A stretch of 64,000 nucleotides of DNA, from positions 4,141,501 through 4,205,500 of the forward strand of contig NZ_CP107783.1 of the NCBI RefSeq assembly GCF_036345255.1, written 5' to 3'. Shown here piece after piece: positions 63,173 to 64,000 of the stretch. The notes under the pieces were generated by a model. That model saw only the letters and a program-made list of their open reading frames with translations. It was not told the origin of the DNA and did no database searches. How positions within the stretch are numbered: position 1 is the stretch's first letter; every line of letters begins with the position of its first letter. The position numbers were made by a program, and so were the translations under genes. This DNA is from Streptomyces sp. NBC_00569 (GTDB lineage: Bacteria > Actinomycetota > Actinomycetes > Streptomycetales > Streptomycetaceae).

Positions 63173-63727
63173 GTGCTCACTGTCGGTGACAAGTTCCCCC
63201 AGTTCGACCTGACTGCCTGTGTCTCCCTGGAGAAGGGCAAGGAGTTCGAGCAGATCGACCACAAGACCTACGAGGGCAAGTGGAAGATCGTCTTCGCGTG
63301 GCCCAAGGACTTCACCTTCGTGTGCCCGACCGAGATCGCCGCGTTCGGCAAGCTGAACGACGAGTTCGCCGACCGTGACGCCCAGATCCTCGGCTTCTCC
63401 GGCGACTCCGAGTTCGTGCACCACGCCTGGCGCAAGGACCACCCGGACCTGACCGACCTGCCCTTCCCGATGCTCGCCGACTCGAAGCACGAGCTCATGC
63501 GCGACCTCGGCATCGAGGGCGAGGACGGCTTCGCGCAGCGCGCCGTCTTCATCGTCGACCAGAACAACGAGATCCAGTTCACGATGGTGACCGCCGGTTC
63601 CGTGGGCCGTAACCCCAAGGAGGTCCTGCGGGTCCTCGACGCCCTGCAGACCGACGAGCTGTGCCCGTGCAACTGGACCAAGGGCGAGAACACCCTCGAC
63701 CCGGTCGCGCTCCTGTCGGGCGAGTGA
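63173..63727 (+). CDS. ahpC: Alkyl hydroperoxide reductase AhpC (2-Cys peroxiredoxin)
   Basis: 184 aa. Peroxidatic C51 in DFTFVCPTEI and resolving C164/C166 in DELCPCNW. Reduces organic hydroperoxides and H2O2; reduced by AhpD in actinobacteria. GTG 63173 has AAGGAG 6 nt upstream. A small 5-bp hairpin (63133-63147) sits in the leader. ahpD follows after 6 nt. Confidence 0.96.
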   Translation: MLTVGDKFPQFDLTACVSLEKGKEFEQIDHKTYEGKWKIVFAWPKDFTFVCPTEIAAFGKLNDEFADRDAQILGFSGDSEFVHHAWRKDHPDLTDLPFPMLADSKHELMRDLGIEGEDGFAQRAVFIVDQNNEIQFTMVTAGSVGRNPKEVLRVLDALQTDELCPCNWTKGENTLDPVALLSGE

Positions 63728-63733
63728 TCTGAC

Positions 63734-64000
63734 ATGGCTCTCGACGAACTCAAGTCCGCCGTCCCGGACTACGCCAAGGACCTGCGCCTGAACCTCGGCT
63801 CGGTCATCGGCAACTCCGACCTGCCGCAGCAGCAGCTGTGGGGCACCGTGCTCGCCTGCGCGATCGCGTCCCGCTCCCCGCGCGTGCTGCGTGAGCTGGA
63901 GCCGGAGGCGAAGGCCAACCTGTCGCCGGAGGCGTACACGGCCGCCAAGTCGGCCGCCGCCGTCATGGCGATGAACAACGTCTTCTACCGCACGCGCCAC
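63734..64000 (+). CDS. ahpD: Alkylhydroperoxidase AhpD (3' end cut by window)
   Basis: 89 codons visible. It starts [20 protein letters not shown] and continues through [20 protein letters not shown], the AhpD pattern. The CxxC active site is expected further on, outside the window. AhpD passes electrons from the lipoamide system to AhpC. ATG 63734 begins 6 nt after ahpC, so it is in the same OxyR-controlled operon. Confidence 0.93.
   Translation, partial: MALDELKSAVPDYAKDLRLNLGSVIGNSDLPQQQLWGTVLACAIASRSPRVLRELEPEAKANLSPEAYTAAKSAAAVMAMNNVFYRTRH

Overview
The window is high-GC actinobacterial chromosome and almost certainly Streptomyces. The evidence is a codon usage strongly biased to G/C at third positions, frequent GTG starts, a WhiB-family regulator, DUF1707, DUF4245, DUF402 and DUF6542 proteins, PP2C/histidine-kinase-like anti-sigma proteins, and long perfect GC-rich hairpin terminators. 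From memory, the gene order (bldK, second succinate dehydrogenase, ispH/ppgK, xseAB, glpX/wblI, two fumarases, oxyR/ahpCD) matches the S. coelicolor region around SCO5116 down to SCO5031, so this looks like ordinary conserved core. No tRNA, rRNA, CRISPR, integrase or intact insertion sequence was found.

Layout. 1-5750 (minus): an oligopeptide ABC transporter in the BldK order permease, binding protein, permease, ATPase, ATPase, with a strong hairpin between binding protein and second permease and a decayed binding-protein start upstream. 6664-8538 (minus): translational GTPase TypA/BipA. 8881-11247 (minus): a second, orphan family-5 binding lipoprotein. 11648-15523 (plus): a small protein followed by succinate dehydrogenase cytochrome b, flavoprotein and iron-sulfur subunits. 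15536-19218: a membrane-anchored unknown protein, then a TPM-domain secreted/membrane protein and a PspA/IM30 protein. 19242-26310 (minus): a PAS-GAF-PP2C-ATPase signalling protein, a lone anti-sigma-type ATPase, a Nudix hydrolase, a SPOR-like mini-protein, and a GntR regulator with an NCS1 permease. 26585-29266 (plus): a secreted GH65 glycoside hydrolase. 29348-33677 (minus): a sodium:solute symporter, DUF3311 protein, amidase and a double Lrp-type regulator. 33883-34424 (minus): an orphan Imm7-like immunity gene behind a frame-broken ORF.

34855-50691 is mostly housekeeping: YchF, a DUF6542 membrane protein, polyphosphate glucokinase, IspH, an APC permease, exonuclease VII subunits, a malonic-semialdehyde-reductase-type nitroreductase, DUF4245, GlpX, a WhiB-like protein, DUF1707, class I fumarase, a secreted SGNH lipase with a ricin-B-like tail, and class II fumarase. 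50765-64000 holds a DUF402 protein, a methyltransferase, a second PP2C-ATPase fusion, a class A penicillin-binding protein, an SPFH protein coupled to a ribbon-helix-helix protein, a PadR regulator with its own ABC exporter, and the peroxide-defence set oxyR/ahpC/ahpD, cut by the window end.

The clearest structure not explained by gene content is regulatory. Eleven genes have no useful Shine-Dalgarno sequence and instead carry a TANNNT hexamer exactly 6 or 7 nt before the start codon, the signature of leaderless transcription. Other notable signals are two overlapping TATAC-N7-GTATA palindromes on the padR promoter, a 16-bp palindrome before the SPFH/RHH pair, a Rex-like site before the nitroreductase, and 74-bp and 21-bp tandem repeats. 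No unmistakably new multi-gene system was found; the SPFH/RHH pair and the Imm7 locus are the best candidates for follow-up.
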